44,419 nucleotides of DNA from Planctomycetota bacterium (GTDB lineage: Bacteria > Planctomycetota > Planctomycetia > Pirellulales > Thermoguttaceae). Of the stretch, positions 36,501-43,744 are shown piece after piece. Position 1 is the first letter of the stretch. Each line of letters opens with the position of its first letter. The stretch spans positions 1 to 44,419 of the forward strand of contig JAKPGL010000232.1 of NCBI GenBank assembly GCA_029550925.1, read 5' to 3'. Made by a program: the position numbers and the translations under genes. Below the pieces are notes generated by a model. The model made no database searches and was not told the origin of the DNA. It saw only the letters and a program-made list of their open reading frames with translations.

Positions 36501-38147
36501 CCCTGGGAACTGTACAACCTGGCCGACGACCGTGGGGAAACCAAAAACCTGATTTCCCAATACCCCGAAAAGGCCCAGGAGTTGGAAACCCTCTGGAACC
36601 GCCTTTGGGCGGAGTTTCAGCAGGATGCCAAGCGGGACCTGCCGCCGTCGCAGCTTCAGCCAAAGCCAAAGCCTCGTCCGGCCAAACCGGCCTCCCCGTC
36701 CCAACCTGAAAATGTCCAAAAAACCACTTCACTTTCTGGCCCCAAGCCGCCCGATCGGCCCAATGTGGTCTTTTTGCTTACGGATCAATGGCGGGCCAAG
36801 GCTACCCCGTGGGAAGGCGATCCGAACGTGCATACGCCGAACCTGGATCGGCTGGCCCGGCAGGCGATCCGGTTCGATCGGGCCATTTCCGTCTGCCCGG
36901 TCTGCACTCCGTATCGGGCCGCCCTGCTTACCGGCCGAGTGCCTACCACCACCGGCATGTTCATGAACGACCTGTATCTACCCGCTGAAGAAATTACCAT
37001 GGCCGAGCTGTTCCAGCAGGCCGGGTACCGGACCGCGTACATCGGCAAATGGCACCTGGACGGCCACGGCCGACAGGCCTACATCCCGCCGGAGCGTCGG
37101 CAGGGGTTTGAGTTCTGGATGGCCGCCGAATGTGATCATAATTATCTTAAGTCTCATTGTTACACCGGCCAAAGCGACCAGAAGCGGTTTTGGGAAGGCT
37201 ACGATGCTTATGCCCAGACGAAGGCGGCCGTAGAGTATCTTCGGCAGGCAGCTCGGCAGGGGGAGCCGTTTTTTTTGTTCGTCTCCTATGGGCCGCCGCA
37301 TTTTCCGCATCATACGGCCCCGCCGGATTGCCAGGCCCTTTGCCCGCCGGAGAAGATCCGTTTTGCGCCCAATGTGCCGCCGCAGATGCAGACGGAAAAG
37401 CTCCGGCAAGAGGCAGCCGGCTACTACGGCCACTGCGCCGCCCTAGACCGCTGTGTGGGCGACATCGTAAAGACATTAGAAGAGACCGGCTTGGCCGAGC
37501 GGACCATTCTGGTCTTTACTTCCGACCACGGCGAGATGCTTGGCAGCCAGGGCCTGCCCCCTTATCGGAAACAGGTGCCGTATGATGAGTCGGTGCGGGT
37601 GCCGCTTCTGGTGCGATGGCCTGCCCTGCACGGGCGCCAGGGCCGGGTCGTCCAGACGCCGATCAGCACCGTTGATCTTATGCCAACGCTCTTGGCCCTG
37701 GCCGGGCTGCCAGTGCCAAAAACCGTCGAAGGCGAAGACCTTTCGCACCTGCTGCGCGACGGACCGGCAGAAGCGGATCGGACCGTGCTGATCATGAATG
37801 TCGCCCCCTTTGCCGACAACTTCGAAGGCAAAGAATACCGAGGACTCCGCACCAGCCGATATACTTATGTTTTGGACCTCGAAGGCCCCTGGCTTCTGTT
37901 TGACGACCAGCGAGACCCGTACCAGATGAAAAACCTGGTGGGCCTGCCGGAATATGCAGAAGTTCAGCATCAGTTGGACCACCGGCTCCAGGCGATGCTT
38001 CGGCGGATTGGCGACGATTTTCGGCCCCGAGCGGAGTATCTGCGCCGATGGGGCTACGAGGTGGATCGCCGGGGCGCCATCCCCTACGGCCCTGACGCCA
38101 AAGTGCAATCGCCGCGAAAACCCACAGCCGCCCAACCGACGCCCTAA
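33510..38147 (+). CDS. Secreted triple-domain sulfatase (three tandem sulfatase modules)
   Basis: One continuous frame of 1545 residues encodes three complete type I sulfatases joined by Pro/Lys-rich linkers. ATG 33510 has AAAGGAGG upstream (GTG 33507 is the alternative) and a Sec signal peptide (about 1-24). Module 1 (about 35-490) starts RPNIVFILADDLG and has the formylglycine motif CSPSR (Cys84). Module 2 (about 540-1040) starts RPNVVIILADDMG, with CWPSR (Cys587). Module 3 (about 1083-1530) starts RPNVVFLLTDQWR, with CTPYR (Cys1132). All three keep the family GKWH segment and a SDN or SDH metal-site segment, so all could be active if the cysteine is converted to formylglycine; no maturation enzyme is in the window. 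Single-module sulfatases are usually about 450-600 residues. Sulfated polysaccharides are the likely substrates. Confidence 0.95.
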   Translation: MRRVLMASVAGFGLAVLAVQVSAAESVEPAKIPNRPNIVFILADDLGVYDLACYGRSEHHTPHLDRLASQGLRFTSAYAASPVCSPSRAALLTGKDPARLHLTTFLPGRPDTPSQKLLHPQIALQLPLEEITLAERLKQAGYATACIGKWHLGGQGFGPAEQGFDFVHPGKANTTPSDAEGGKGEYDLTVAAERFIQENRHRPFFVYLAHNSPHIPYTARQALIEKNAKALEPVYAAVIETLDDSVGRLLGTLDRLGLTDRTIVIFTSDNGGLHVPEGPHRLITHNGPYRAGKGYLYEGGLRVPLIVRWPGRVPAGKVIHQPMIHTDWVPTLLELVGLPVPKDLDGQSMAQLLCSPGQPTSSEQTQKESSRLFFWHFPHYTNQGGRPGGAVRQGPWKLIQQYETGQLELYNLDQDVGETTNLADGQPELAHRLCQALETWRRKIGAQENKPNPNFDPALHRALYIDVDPSKFHPQKASPAELQRMQEWRRQMNAVLPRPEKPKPKATSKPKPASEVEKAPVESFPAKPPSAGQPTLQAPRPNVVIILADDMGYSDLGCYGGEIKTPHLDRLAVGGLRFTQCYNSARCWPSRAAIMTGYYPQQVRRDSVPGVRSGNQGQRPPWAPLLSEVLRQHGYRCYHSGKWHIDGSPLQGGFDHSYLLEDHNRFFTPKNHREDDRPLPQPGPEDGYYATTAIAQYAVKYLQEHQQQYRDRPFFLYLCFTVPHFPLHAPQEAVARYLERYRVGWNEIQKERGRRLRQMGLVRHDPPPMERHLGPPYYFPEAFKILGPGEVNRPIPWQELTPEQQAFQSAKMAVHAAMVHLMDEAIGQVLEQLRKMDAWENTLIVFASDNGASAEIMVRGDGHDPKAPPGSGQTFLCLGPGWSSASNTPFRRHKVWVHEGGISTPLIVHWPAGIRSAGQLRHTPVHFIDVFPTVLDLAGVPAPKPAEGESKPPMPGKSIVPLFEKDGTVQHEYFWFLHEGHRAIRCGDWKLVSARGDPWELYNLADDRGETKNLISQYPEKAQELETLWNRLWAEFQQDAKRDLPPSQLQPKPKPRPAKPASPSQPENVQKTTSLSGPKPPDRPNVVFLLTDQWRAKATPWEGDPNVHTPNLDRLARQAIRFDRAISVCPVCTPYRAALLTGRVPTTTGMFMNDLYLPAEEITMAELFQQAGYRTAYIGKWHLDGHGRQAYIPPERRQGFEFWMAAECDHNYLKSHCYTGQSDQKRFWEGYDAYAQTKAAVEYLRQAARQGEPFFLFVSYGPPHFPHHTAPPDCQALCPPEKIRFAPNVPPQMQTEKLRQEAAGYYGHCAALDRCVGDIVKTLEETGLAERTILVFTSDHGEMLGSQGLPPYRKQVPYDESVRVPLLVRWPALHGRQGRVVQTPISTVDLMPTLLALAGLPVPKTVEGEDLSHLLRDGPAEADRTVLIMNVAPFADNFEGKEYRGLRTSRYTYVLDLEGPWLLFDDQRDPYQMKNLVGLPEYAEVQHQLDHRLQAMLRRIGDDFRPRAEYLRRWGYEVDRRGAIPYGPDAKVQSPRKPTAAQPTP

Positions 38148-39625
38148 CCTACCGAAGGGGAAGGGGACGATGGCGGCAGACGATCCGGCGGCACGATTTC
38201 GGCGATGTCTCGGATCCAGCCCCGGCGCACCTGTTCCAGCGGGCAATACCAGAAGCAGCGGGCGCAGGAGACGCAGCGGGCGCGGTCCGTCTGGTAATCC
38301 GTCCGGTGCGGGTAGATAGACAAATGGATCAATTTCCCGCCGACCACCAGTCCCACCCAGGCCCCGAGCAGCATCCCGGCCCAGCGGTACCACCGCCGCA
38401 GCCGAAGGGCCTCCGCATAAAGCTGGCCTTTGGATCGGCCGTGCGCCCGGAAGGCTTCCAGGGCCTGCGTGGTCGGCAGCGGAATGCCTTGGGCCTGGGC
38501 CGATTCTTCGAGTCGTACTTGTTCGGCCAGCCGAACGGTCGGATGCATCCAGGCCAACGCCCGATCCAGCATAGCGCCCAACCCGGCGCCCAGAGCTACC
38601 AGGATGGGCAAGGCCAGGAGCATGACGGCCAGACGCCGCCGGGCTATGGGCCGGTGGGTCGGTTCCAGCGGCGCACTGGGCGTCTGGATCGCCCCATAAG
38701 GACACGCCTCTTCACACAATCGGCAATTGATGCACGCTTCCGGGGCGATCGAGACATGCCATTTGGAACATTTGGCTAGTAGTCCCAGGATTGCCCCGTA
38801 AGGACAAAGGAATCGGCAATACGGTCGGCCCACAAAGACGCCCAACAGCAGCACACAGGCGCCGAAAAGCAGCAAGGCCCGGTCGCCGCCAAGGCGGAAA
38901 AAGTTCACAAATGGGTCGTATTGGCAGATCAAAAAGCCGGCCCCGGAAGCCGCCCACACCACGGCCAACCCCAAATATACATAAGGAACAAGCCCCAGGA
39001 CGTGTTCCAGCCAGTTGGGCACTCGCACAGGTCGGAGGGCAGCCAACTCCTGAATCGCCCCCAACGGGCAAACCGCTGCACAAAAGGTCCGGCCGAAAAA
39101 CAACGTAGCCACAAGCGGTAACAGAAAAATCACTAGCACCGACCAGGGAACCAGAAAGGCCGGATCGGCCAATCCGGCCGCCACATTCTGAATGGCCCCG
39201 ATCGGGCAGACGCAGCCTTTGCGCCAAAAGCCAAGCCACACCAGGCTAACCACAGCCAGGAGCAAAAGCCCAGTTCGGCTTCGGCGGCGTAGGGCCAGCC
39301 AACTTGCCAGGGCCAGCCCAACGGCCAGATAGCCCACATCAAGCCATTCTTGCCAGGTCGGTTTCGGAGCGGCCCGCTGATAGGCCGTCTGCCAATCCGG
39401 CGTTTGATACCCGGGAATCTCCGGCCGAACCAGCAGCTCTTCCGCCCAACCGGACGAGGGAAACCCCTGGGCGGAACAAAAAACCAGTATGCCCATGAGG
39501 GCAACCAATAACCGTGGTTTCGCTTTTCCGAGGTGGATTCCGACGGCAAATCTGCCGCCGCCTGTTTCGGCATCGGCCGCCTTTCGACTGGCCGGAACAA
39601 TCCTCGGTCGTCGTGGCCGGTTCAT
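38144..39625 (-). CDS. NapH/NosR-like membrane polyferredoxin
   Basis: A 493-residue membrane iron-sulfur protein. A signal-like helix near the start and several further helices carry CP motifs on loops: CVCPIGAIQ (138), CAAVCPLGAIQ (182), CRFLCPYGAI (270). A cluster motif CINCRLCEEACP (298-309) and a C-terminal CVSCARCFWYCP (about 450-462) complete it. NapH/NosR/CcoG-type proteins pass electrons from quinol or to periplasmic partners. ATG 39625 has AAGGAG upstream and an ATGA overlap with the ferredoxin gene; the longer frame from 39739 would run inside that gene. Its stop codon overlaps that of the convergent sulfatase gene. The partner enzyme is not known. Confidence 0.85.
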   Translation of the reverse strand: MNRPRRPRIVPASRKAADAETGGGRFAVGIHLGKAKPRLLVALMGILVFCSAQGFPSSGWAEELLVRPEIPGYQTPDWQTAYQRAAPKPTWQEWLDVGYLAVGLALASWLALRRRSRTGLLLLAVVSLVWLGFWRKGCVCPIGAIQNVAAGLADPAFLVPWSVLVIFLLPLVATLFFGRTFCAAVCPLGAIQELAALRPVRVPNWLEHVLGLVPYVYLGLAVVWAASGAGFLICQYDPFVNFFRLGGDRALLLFGACVLLLGVFVGRPYCRFLCPYGAILGLLAKCSKWHVSIAPEACINCRLCEEACPYGAIQTPSAPLEPTHRPIARRRLAVMLLALPILVALGAGLGAMLDRALAWMHPTVRLAEQVRLEESAQAQGIPLPTTQALEAFRAHGRSKGQLYAEALRLRRWYRWAGMLLGAWVGLVVGGKLIHLSIYPHRTDYQTDRARCVSCARCFWYCPLEQVRRGWIRDIAEIVPPDRLPPSSPSPSVG

Positions 39626-40281
39626 CCCTGATGCTCCTTGGCGGCCAGGATGGCTTGGGCTTTGCGTTTCAGCAGATACGGCCGGCTGGCCGGCACCCGG
39701 CGAAACGCTTGGGCCGGGCAAGCCAAGGCGATAGTGCATTGGTTACAGTTACAACACCGGTCATGCCGAACCTGCAAATACAGCGAGCCGTTCATCATCG
39801 CACACCCGACTACGCATTTGCCGCAGCCAATACAGAGCGGTTCGTCGATGTGGTATTCAAACCTGGGCACGCCGGCCTGCTCGGCTACCAGGACCCGGCG
39901 GATGGCCCCGGTGGGACAGATTTGGTTTTCGGCCGCTGTGGTTCGTTCTCGATGGTTCGGGTCGAAATAGCCGGTGCATACGTCGCACATCGCACACAGC
40001 GGATAAAACTGCACCGCTTTGACAGCCGACGGGTCCAGCACACACTCGGTCGCGCAGCGTCCGCAGGCGGTGCAAAGGTCAGGGTCGATCTGCCAGACCA
40101 TTGGCTCTTTCTCGCCGCTATGGGCGGCCAGACCCACTGCGCCAGCGCCCAATAACACCGCTCCGGCCGCTCGAACTCCCTCGGTCAAAAACTGGCGCCG
40201 GTCCACGGACGTGAGCGGCCCGGACCGAGAATCGCTTTTTTCCGGCCTAGGGCTTTCCGGCGAATGCATGGGACAACTCAT
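39622..40281 (-). CDS. Tat-exported ferredoxin with four [4Fe-4S] motifs
   Basis: 219 residues with a twin-arginine signal (VDRRQFLTEG, Arg28-Arg29, then a hydrophobic stretch to about 53). Cysteine groups are at 70/73/76/80, 96/99/102 with 122, 150/153/156/160, and 176 or 177/179/182/188. This gives four probable [4Fe-4S] clusters, in a NapG-like arrangement. It should sit in the periplasm and exchange electrons with the membrane polyferredoxin, whose gene overlaps its stop by four bases. The first group (CTACGRCATECVLDP) is slightly unusual in the spacing after the third cysteine. No redox enzyme gene is next to it apart from the propeller proteins upstream. Confidence 0.88.
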   Translation of the reverse strand: MSCPMHSPESPRPEKSDSRSGPLTSVDRRQFLTEGVRAAGAVLLGAGAVGLAAHSGEKEPMVWQIDPDLCTACGRCATECVLDPSAVKAVQFYPLCAMCDVCTGYFDPNHRERTTAAENQICPTGAIRRVLVAEQAGVPRFEYHIDEPLCIGCGKCVVGCAMMNGSLYLQVRHDRCCNCNQCTIALACPAQAFRRVPASRPYLLKRKAQAILAAKEHQG

Positions 40282-40370
40282 CGGTTAGGCTCCGGGGGAG
40301 ATTCTTTTGCCTGGGACAGATCGCCATTGTTTATGCTAACGTCTCAGCCGAACACAGGGGGCCCCCCCTT

Positions 40371-40544
40371 TCCCCTCTCCCTTGGCGGGAGAGGGTCAGG
40401 GGGAGGGGGTCTTTCCTCTCTCCCCTGGCGGGGGAGGGTCAGGGTGAGGGGGAAGGAAAAGGGCATCGTCGCCTGTTTTTTTGTTCCCCCTCACCCGGTC
40501 TCGGCTTCGCCTCGGCCGGCCTCTCCCACCAAGGGAGAGGCGAG
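40371..40544. repeat. Cluster of three CCCTCTCCC-type inverted repeats
   Basis: Three related units lie in the gap between the ferredoxin and the small Cys-rich gene. Two are in one orientation (40371-40409 and 40414-40452, centred on CTTGGCGGGAGAGGGTCAGG or similar) and one is inverted (40485-40544, ending CTCTCCCACCAAGGGAGAGG). Each folds into a strong hairpin. A further copy is at 43668-43705. Such repeats are found in many high-GC genomes as intergenic elements. There is no gene in 40282-40548. Confidence 0.75.
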
Positions 40545-40548
40545 TTTT

Positions 40549-40836
40549 TCATTCGGTGAAACCGTTCCTCTCACCGAAACATCGCTGATATTCGGGGCAG
40601 GATCGGCATCCGGCATAGGTAATTTCGCCTCCGTTAGGGCTGAGCCGAAAAGGCTGGTACTCTTTGGGACAACCCGAATGAGGCGGCGATGCGGGTTTGC
40701 CGGGGCGAAGCCCCAGGAGGGCGGCCAAGGCAGCTAGCCCGGCCAAACTCACCTGCCGACCGAGCCAGCAGAACCATTCCCGCCGTCGGTAGCCGGCCGG
40801 TTGCTCTTCCGGATAGGTTCGGTTTTCTGTCGTCAT
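40549..40836 (-). CDS. Small exported Cys-rich protein
   Basis: 95 residues from ATG 40836; an upstream TTG start would add 16. A twin-arginine-like N-terminus (GYRRREWFCWLGRQVSL, followed by an Ala/Leu stretch to about 43) is followed by a short domain with cysteines at 56, 77, 80 and 86 (CPKEYQPF..., CRSCPEYQRC). The spacing could hold a single iron-sulfur cluster or other metal. The family was not recognised. It lies between the NHL gene and the ferredoxin gene in the same direction, so it probably belongs to the same redox operon. Confidence 0.62.
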   Translation of the reverse strand: MTTENRTYPEEQPAGYRRREWFCWLGRQVSLAGLAALAALLGLRPGKPASPPHSGCPKEYQPFRLSPNGGEITYAGCRSCPEYQRCFGERNGFTE

Positions 40837-40973
40837 CGGAGGGTCTTTTGAAAAAAGGGCAATGGTCGGCTTTTGCCTCCCCAAGGCGTCCGTCGGCCGG
40901 ACGATCTTGGATAATTTTACGAGGAAAGGGGCGGGGTTGGCCAGGGGTTTAGGGAGCCGCCGGCAGAGGGAGG

Positions 40974-42059
40974 TCAGGGGGGAGAGACAGGATCAAATAA
41001 GTACACTTTGCTATTGGCCAGATACAGGACGACGATCCGGCCCTGGGAGTCGGCGGCCAGGTCGGCGGCCACGATCCGCTCTGTCCAATGCTCTGGTTTG
41101 GCAGCTTCGTTATCCACCCGATTCGACTCGGCCAATTTTTGCCATTCCGACGGGCTTATCACCCAGCCCTCCCAATCGCCGTCGGGACCGTACACTTTCA
41201 AGCGCAAACGTCCTTTTTCGGCGGTAACAAAGCGTCCGTCGGGCAATATACAAAAATGTGCTGGATTACAACAACCGAAAAAGCCGGCCGGTCCTTGCAG
41301 GTTCTGGCCTCCCCAGAAGCGTTCCAGCCGACCATCCCCGGACCGATACGCCTCTAAGCGTCGAAGCCCCGGATTGGCCACCCAAACAAGCCCCTCCGAA
41401 TCCACCGCCACATCACAATAAGGGCTGGGCATGATCAGGCCGGTATAGCCGCGGGCAGGATCGGATTTGCCGATCTGGCCCAATAGCCTTCCATCGGCGT
41501 CGAACCGATAGACGCATTTGGCCGCAAAATCGGCCACAAAGATTTCCTTCTGGCTCAGGGCGATGGAGGTTGGCTCGGCCTGCGGCGTAGGAAGCGCCCA
41601 GCCGCCAAACGGTTCCCCCTTATCCGTACGCATTTCCACCCTGCCGGAATATCCGAGATAAATCGCTCCGGGCCGACAGTGGTCGGCCGGTGCGGCCGCA
41701 ATGCATCGGACCGATTCTTTCAGCTCCCATTGGCCGAGCACTGTGCCGGTGTGGTCAAAAACTTGTACGCCCGTCTGGCCTGCCACATAGATTCTCTGTT
41801 TGGGATCGACGGCCACTCCCACCGGCCGGCCCACATTGGCGGCCCATTGTCGGCTAAGCCGATACAGGATGGGGGCCGCCGGGGTATCTAGTTCTTCATC
41901 CGCCACTTCGGCTGATACGGGGCCTGGGGGAGGAATCTGGCGGCCCGGATGGAAGCCAAACCACTCGTCCAAGATCAAGATCGTCCCTATCACCAGTGCC
42001 CCCAACAACACGAGCAAAACCAGAAGCCAGAAAATAATCAGTACATAGATGGTTTTCAT
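40974..42059 (-). CDS. Membrane-anchored NHL-type beta-propeller protein
   Basis: 361 residues: an N-terminal membrane helix (about 4-30, YVLIIFWLLVLLVLLGALVIGTILIL), then a linker and a six-bladed propeller of NHL-like repeats, such as GRPVGVAVDPKQRIYVAGQTGVQVFDHTG, TSIALSQKEIFVADFAAKCVYRFDADG and CDVAVDSEGLVWVANPG. A conserved-looking Cys pair (FFGCCNPAHFCILPDG, about residue 265-280) is a candidate metal or disulfide site. The gene starts four bases after the stop of the PQQ-like propeller gene. In this operon it may be a docking protein for the ferredoxins. The fold is clear and the function is not known. Confidence 0.8.
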   Translation of the reverse strand: MKTIYVLIIFWLLVLLVLLGALVIGTILILDEWFGFHPGRQIPPPGPVSAEVADEELDTPAAPILYRLSRQWAANVGRPVGVAVDPKQRIYVAGQTGVQVFDHTGTVLGQWELKESVRCIAAAPADHCRPGAIYLGYSGRVEMRTDKGEPFGGWALPTPQAEPTSIALSQKEIFVADFAAKCVYRFDADGRLLGQIGKSDPARGYTGLIMPSPYCDVAVDSEGLVWVANPGLRRLEAYRSGDGRLERFWGGQNLQGPAGFFGCCNPAHFCILPDGRFVTAEKGRLRLKVYGPDGDWEGWVISPSEWQKLAESNRVDNEAAKPEHWTERIVAADLAADSQGRIVVLYLANSKVYLFDPVSPP

Positions 42060-42063
42060 GGAG

Positions 42064-43500
42064 CTACTTTCCAGACCGGACCGTGGGATGGGCGTTTGTC
42101 ATGTCCAGGCAGATCATGCGGGTAAGGTCTCGGAGGATAAGTCGTCCGCCGACCATCGCCAGCGGCCCCCAAGCGTCCTGGGCCTCTGGGATGGCCTGGA
42201 AGCGGGCCAAGGGGCGGTAGGCTTCGGGCGTGGCTTCGACCATGACCAGCAGTCCCCGTTCGCTCAGGACATAGAGTTTTCCATCGGCCAGGAGCAACGG
42301 TCCCCGACCGAACCGGTCCGGGCCGCTATTCCACCGCTCACGCCCCTCCGGATCGAAACAGACCAGTTGATCCGGGGCGGGACTACAACGGATGCCGTAG
42401 AGATAGCCCTGATAAAAGATCGGCGTATGGTGTTCGGCGCCGAACTGCCGGGGCGTCCACCGGCGGAGGACCCGGACGTGGAACCGGCCGTTTTGCTCTT
42501 CTAGTTGTAACAGCACGCTGCCGGCCCCATAGCCGCCGCTGCAGAAAAGCCGACCATCGCCCAGCGGGACAGGCGATGGACAAGTGGCCATCTTTCCAAC
42601 CCAATCCGTCGATTGCCAAAGGAGCCGACCGTCCTCGGCCGCCACGCCGGCAATGCCGCCAGAACCGCAATAAACATACATTCGACGGCCGGCAAACTCC
42701 ATCGGCACGACCGACACATGAGTCATTTCCCAGTTACTCACTTTAGGAGTTTGCCAGACTACGGCGCCGGTCCGGCAATCCAGAGCCAACATGAACACAT
42801 CGCCGCAAGGGGCCAGGATCACCCGGCCCTGGTCAATAAGCGGACACTGGCCGGCATACCACGGCGGCACCTTCGCCCCGTACTGGCGGACCAAATCCAC
42901 AAACCAGAGGCATCGGCCGGTCTGCACGTCCCAGCCGGCCACATGACACTTCGGACCAAATGTTACCACCGTATCCTCCCAGACGGCCGGGACGGTGCGG
43001 GAGGAGCCATGGTTTTCCGGCACTTCCACCGGGTAGCTATTGCGCCAGATTTCCCGGCCGTCGTCCAGAGATAGACAGCGGAGGGTGTCGGCCTGGGCGG
43101 CCACATCGTAATCCAGCACAAAGACCCGTCCCTGGGCTACGGCGGCGCCGGCATGGCCTGGGCCAAGCTGGATTTGCCAGAGCACCGGCGGACCGGTGGT
43201 GGGCCAGCGATCGGCCAGACGAACTGGTTCCCAGCAGATGCCGTCCCGTTGGGGGCCTCGGAAGCAGGGCCATGCGCCGGCTAGCTTGGAGGGGACGCCG
43301 TCCGAAAAGATCGCCTGGCCCGGTTGGACGGTGGTTTTGGCCTCTTGGAGTACCACCAGGGGGCCGGTCTGCCGGTCCAGACCTGGCGTGCGAAGTTCCA
43401 TAGGCCCGGTCCAATCCCCGCCCAGCCAGAAACCGATCGCCCCTAGGCCCAGAAAGCCCACCAAACCGGGAACAACAATTGCTAACCAAGGAAAACGCAT
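42064..43500 (-). CDS. PQQ-like beta-propeller repeat protein, membrane-anchored
   Basis: 478 residues: an N-terminal hydrophobic anchor (about 5-27, LAIVVPGLVGFLGLGAIGFWL), then a propeller of PQQ-type repeats, each with a Trp-containing strand, for example AWPCFRGPQRDGI, GPPVLWQIQLGPGHAGAAVAQGRVFVLDYD, REIWRNSYPV, GAVVWQTPKVSNWEMTHVSV and RLLWQSTDWVG. The WPCFRGPQRDGI segment near residue 77 is typical of the planctomycete family with this fold. It lacks the residues I would need to call a PQQ dehydrogenase. First gene of a leftward operon with the NHL, Cys-rich, ferredoxin and polyferredoxin genes. Confidence 0.82.
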   Translation of the reverse strand: MRFPWLAIVVPGLVGFLGLGAIGFWLGGDWTGPMELRTPGLDRQTGPLVVLQEAKTTVQPGQAIFSDGVPSKLAGAWPCFRGPQRDGICWEPVRLADRWPTTGPPVLWQIQLGPGHAGAAVAQGRVFVLDYDVAAQADTLRCLSLDDGREIWRNSYPVEVPENHGSSRTVPAVWEDTVVTFGPKCHVAGWDVQTGRCLWFVDLVRQYGAKVPPWYAGQCPLIDQGRVILAPCGDVFMLALDCRTGAVVWQTPKVSNWEMTHVSVVPMEFAGRRMYVYCGSGGIAGVAAEDGRLLWQSTDWVGKMATCPSPVPLGDGRLFCSGGYGAGSVLLQLEEQNGRFHVRVLRRWTPRQFGAEHHTPIFYQGYLYGIRCSPAPDQLVCFDPEGRERWNSGPDRFGRGPLLLADGKLYVLSERGLLVMVEATPEAYRPLARFQAIPEAQDAWGPLAMVGGRLILRDLTRMICLDMTNAHPTVRSGK

Positions 43501-43667
43501 GACAGACGTAAGGTGCTAGTGATATCGGAGGACTTGTTGACCAGGTCGCAGGGCCGCCGGGGGAGAGGGGGCAATACGCAAAGGGGCGTCCGATGGCCGC
43601 TGCTTAACGCAGCGTGGCTTTTGATTTTCTCAACCCGCCCCCTTGCGGCGGCGAGTCTGTACCATCC

Positions 43668-43705
43668 TCCTCACCCGAACCCTCTCGACGGCCGGGGGAG
43701 AGGAG
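43668..43705. repeat. CCCTCTCCC-type inverted repeat, further copy
   Basis: TCCTCACCCGAACCCTCTCG...GGGGGAGAGGA is a diverged copy of the repeats at 40371-40544. The gap 43501-43744 also holds a hairpin near 43600 (GCTGCTTAACGCAGC). It resembles the GCTGTTTACGCAGC hairpin in the rpmE upstream region. No gene is seen. Confidence 0.6.
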
Positions 43706-43744
43706 AATTTTGCAGACGGATGGCCACGTTGTCAGAAATACCTT

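Noticed and set aside
35790-36719. 309-residue open frame opposite the triple sulfatase
   Set aside because: Antisense shadow; the sulfatase frame has full family motifs across this span.
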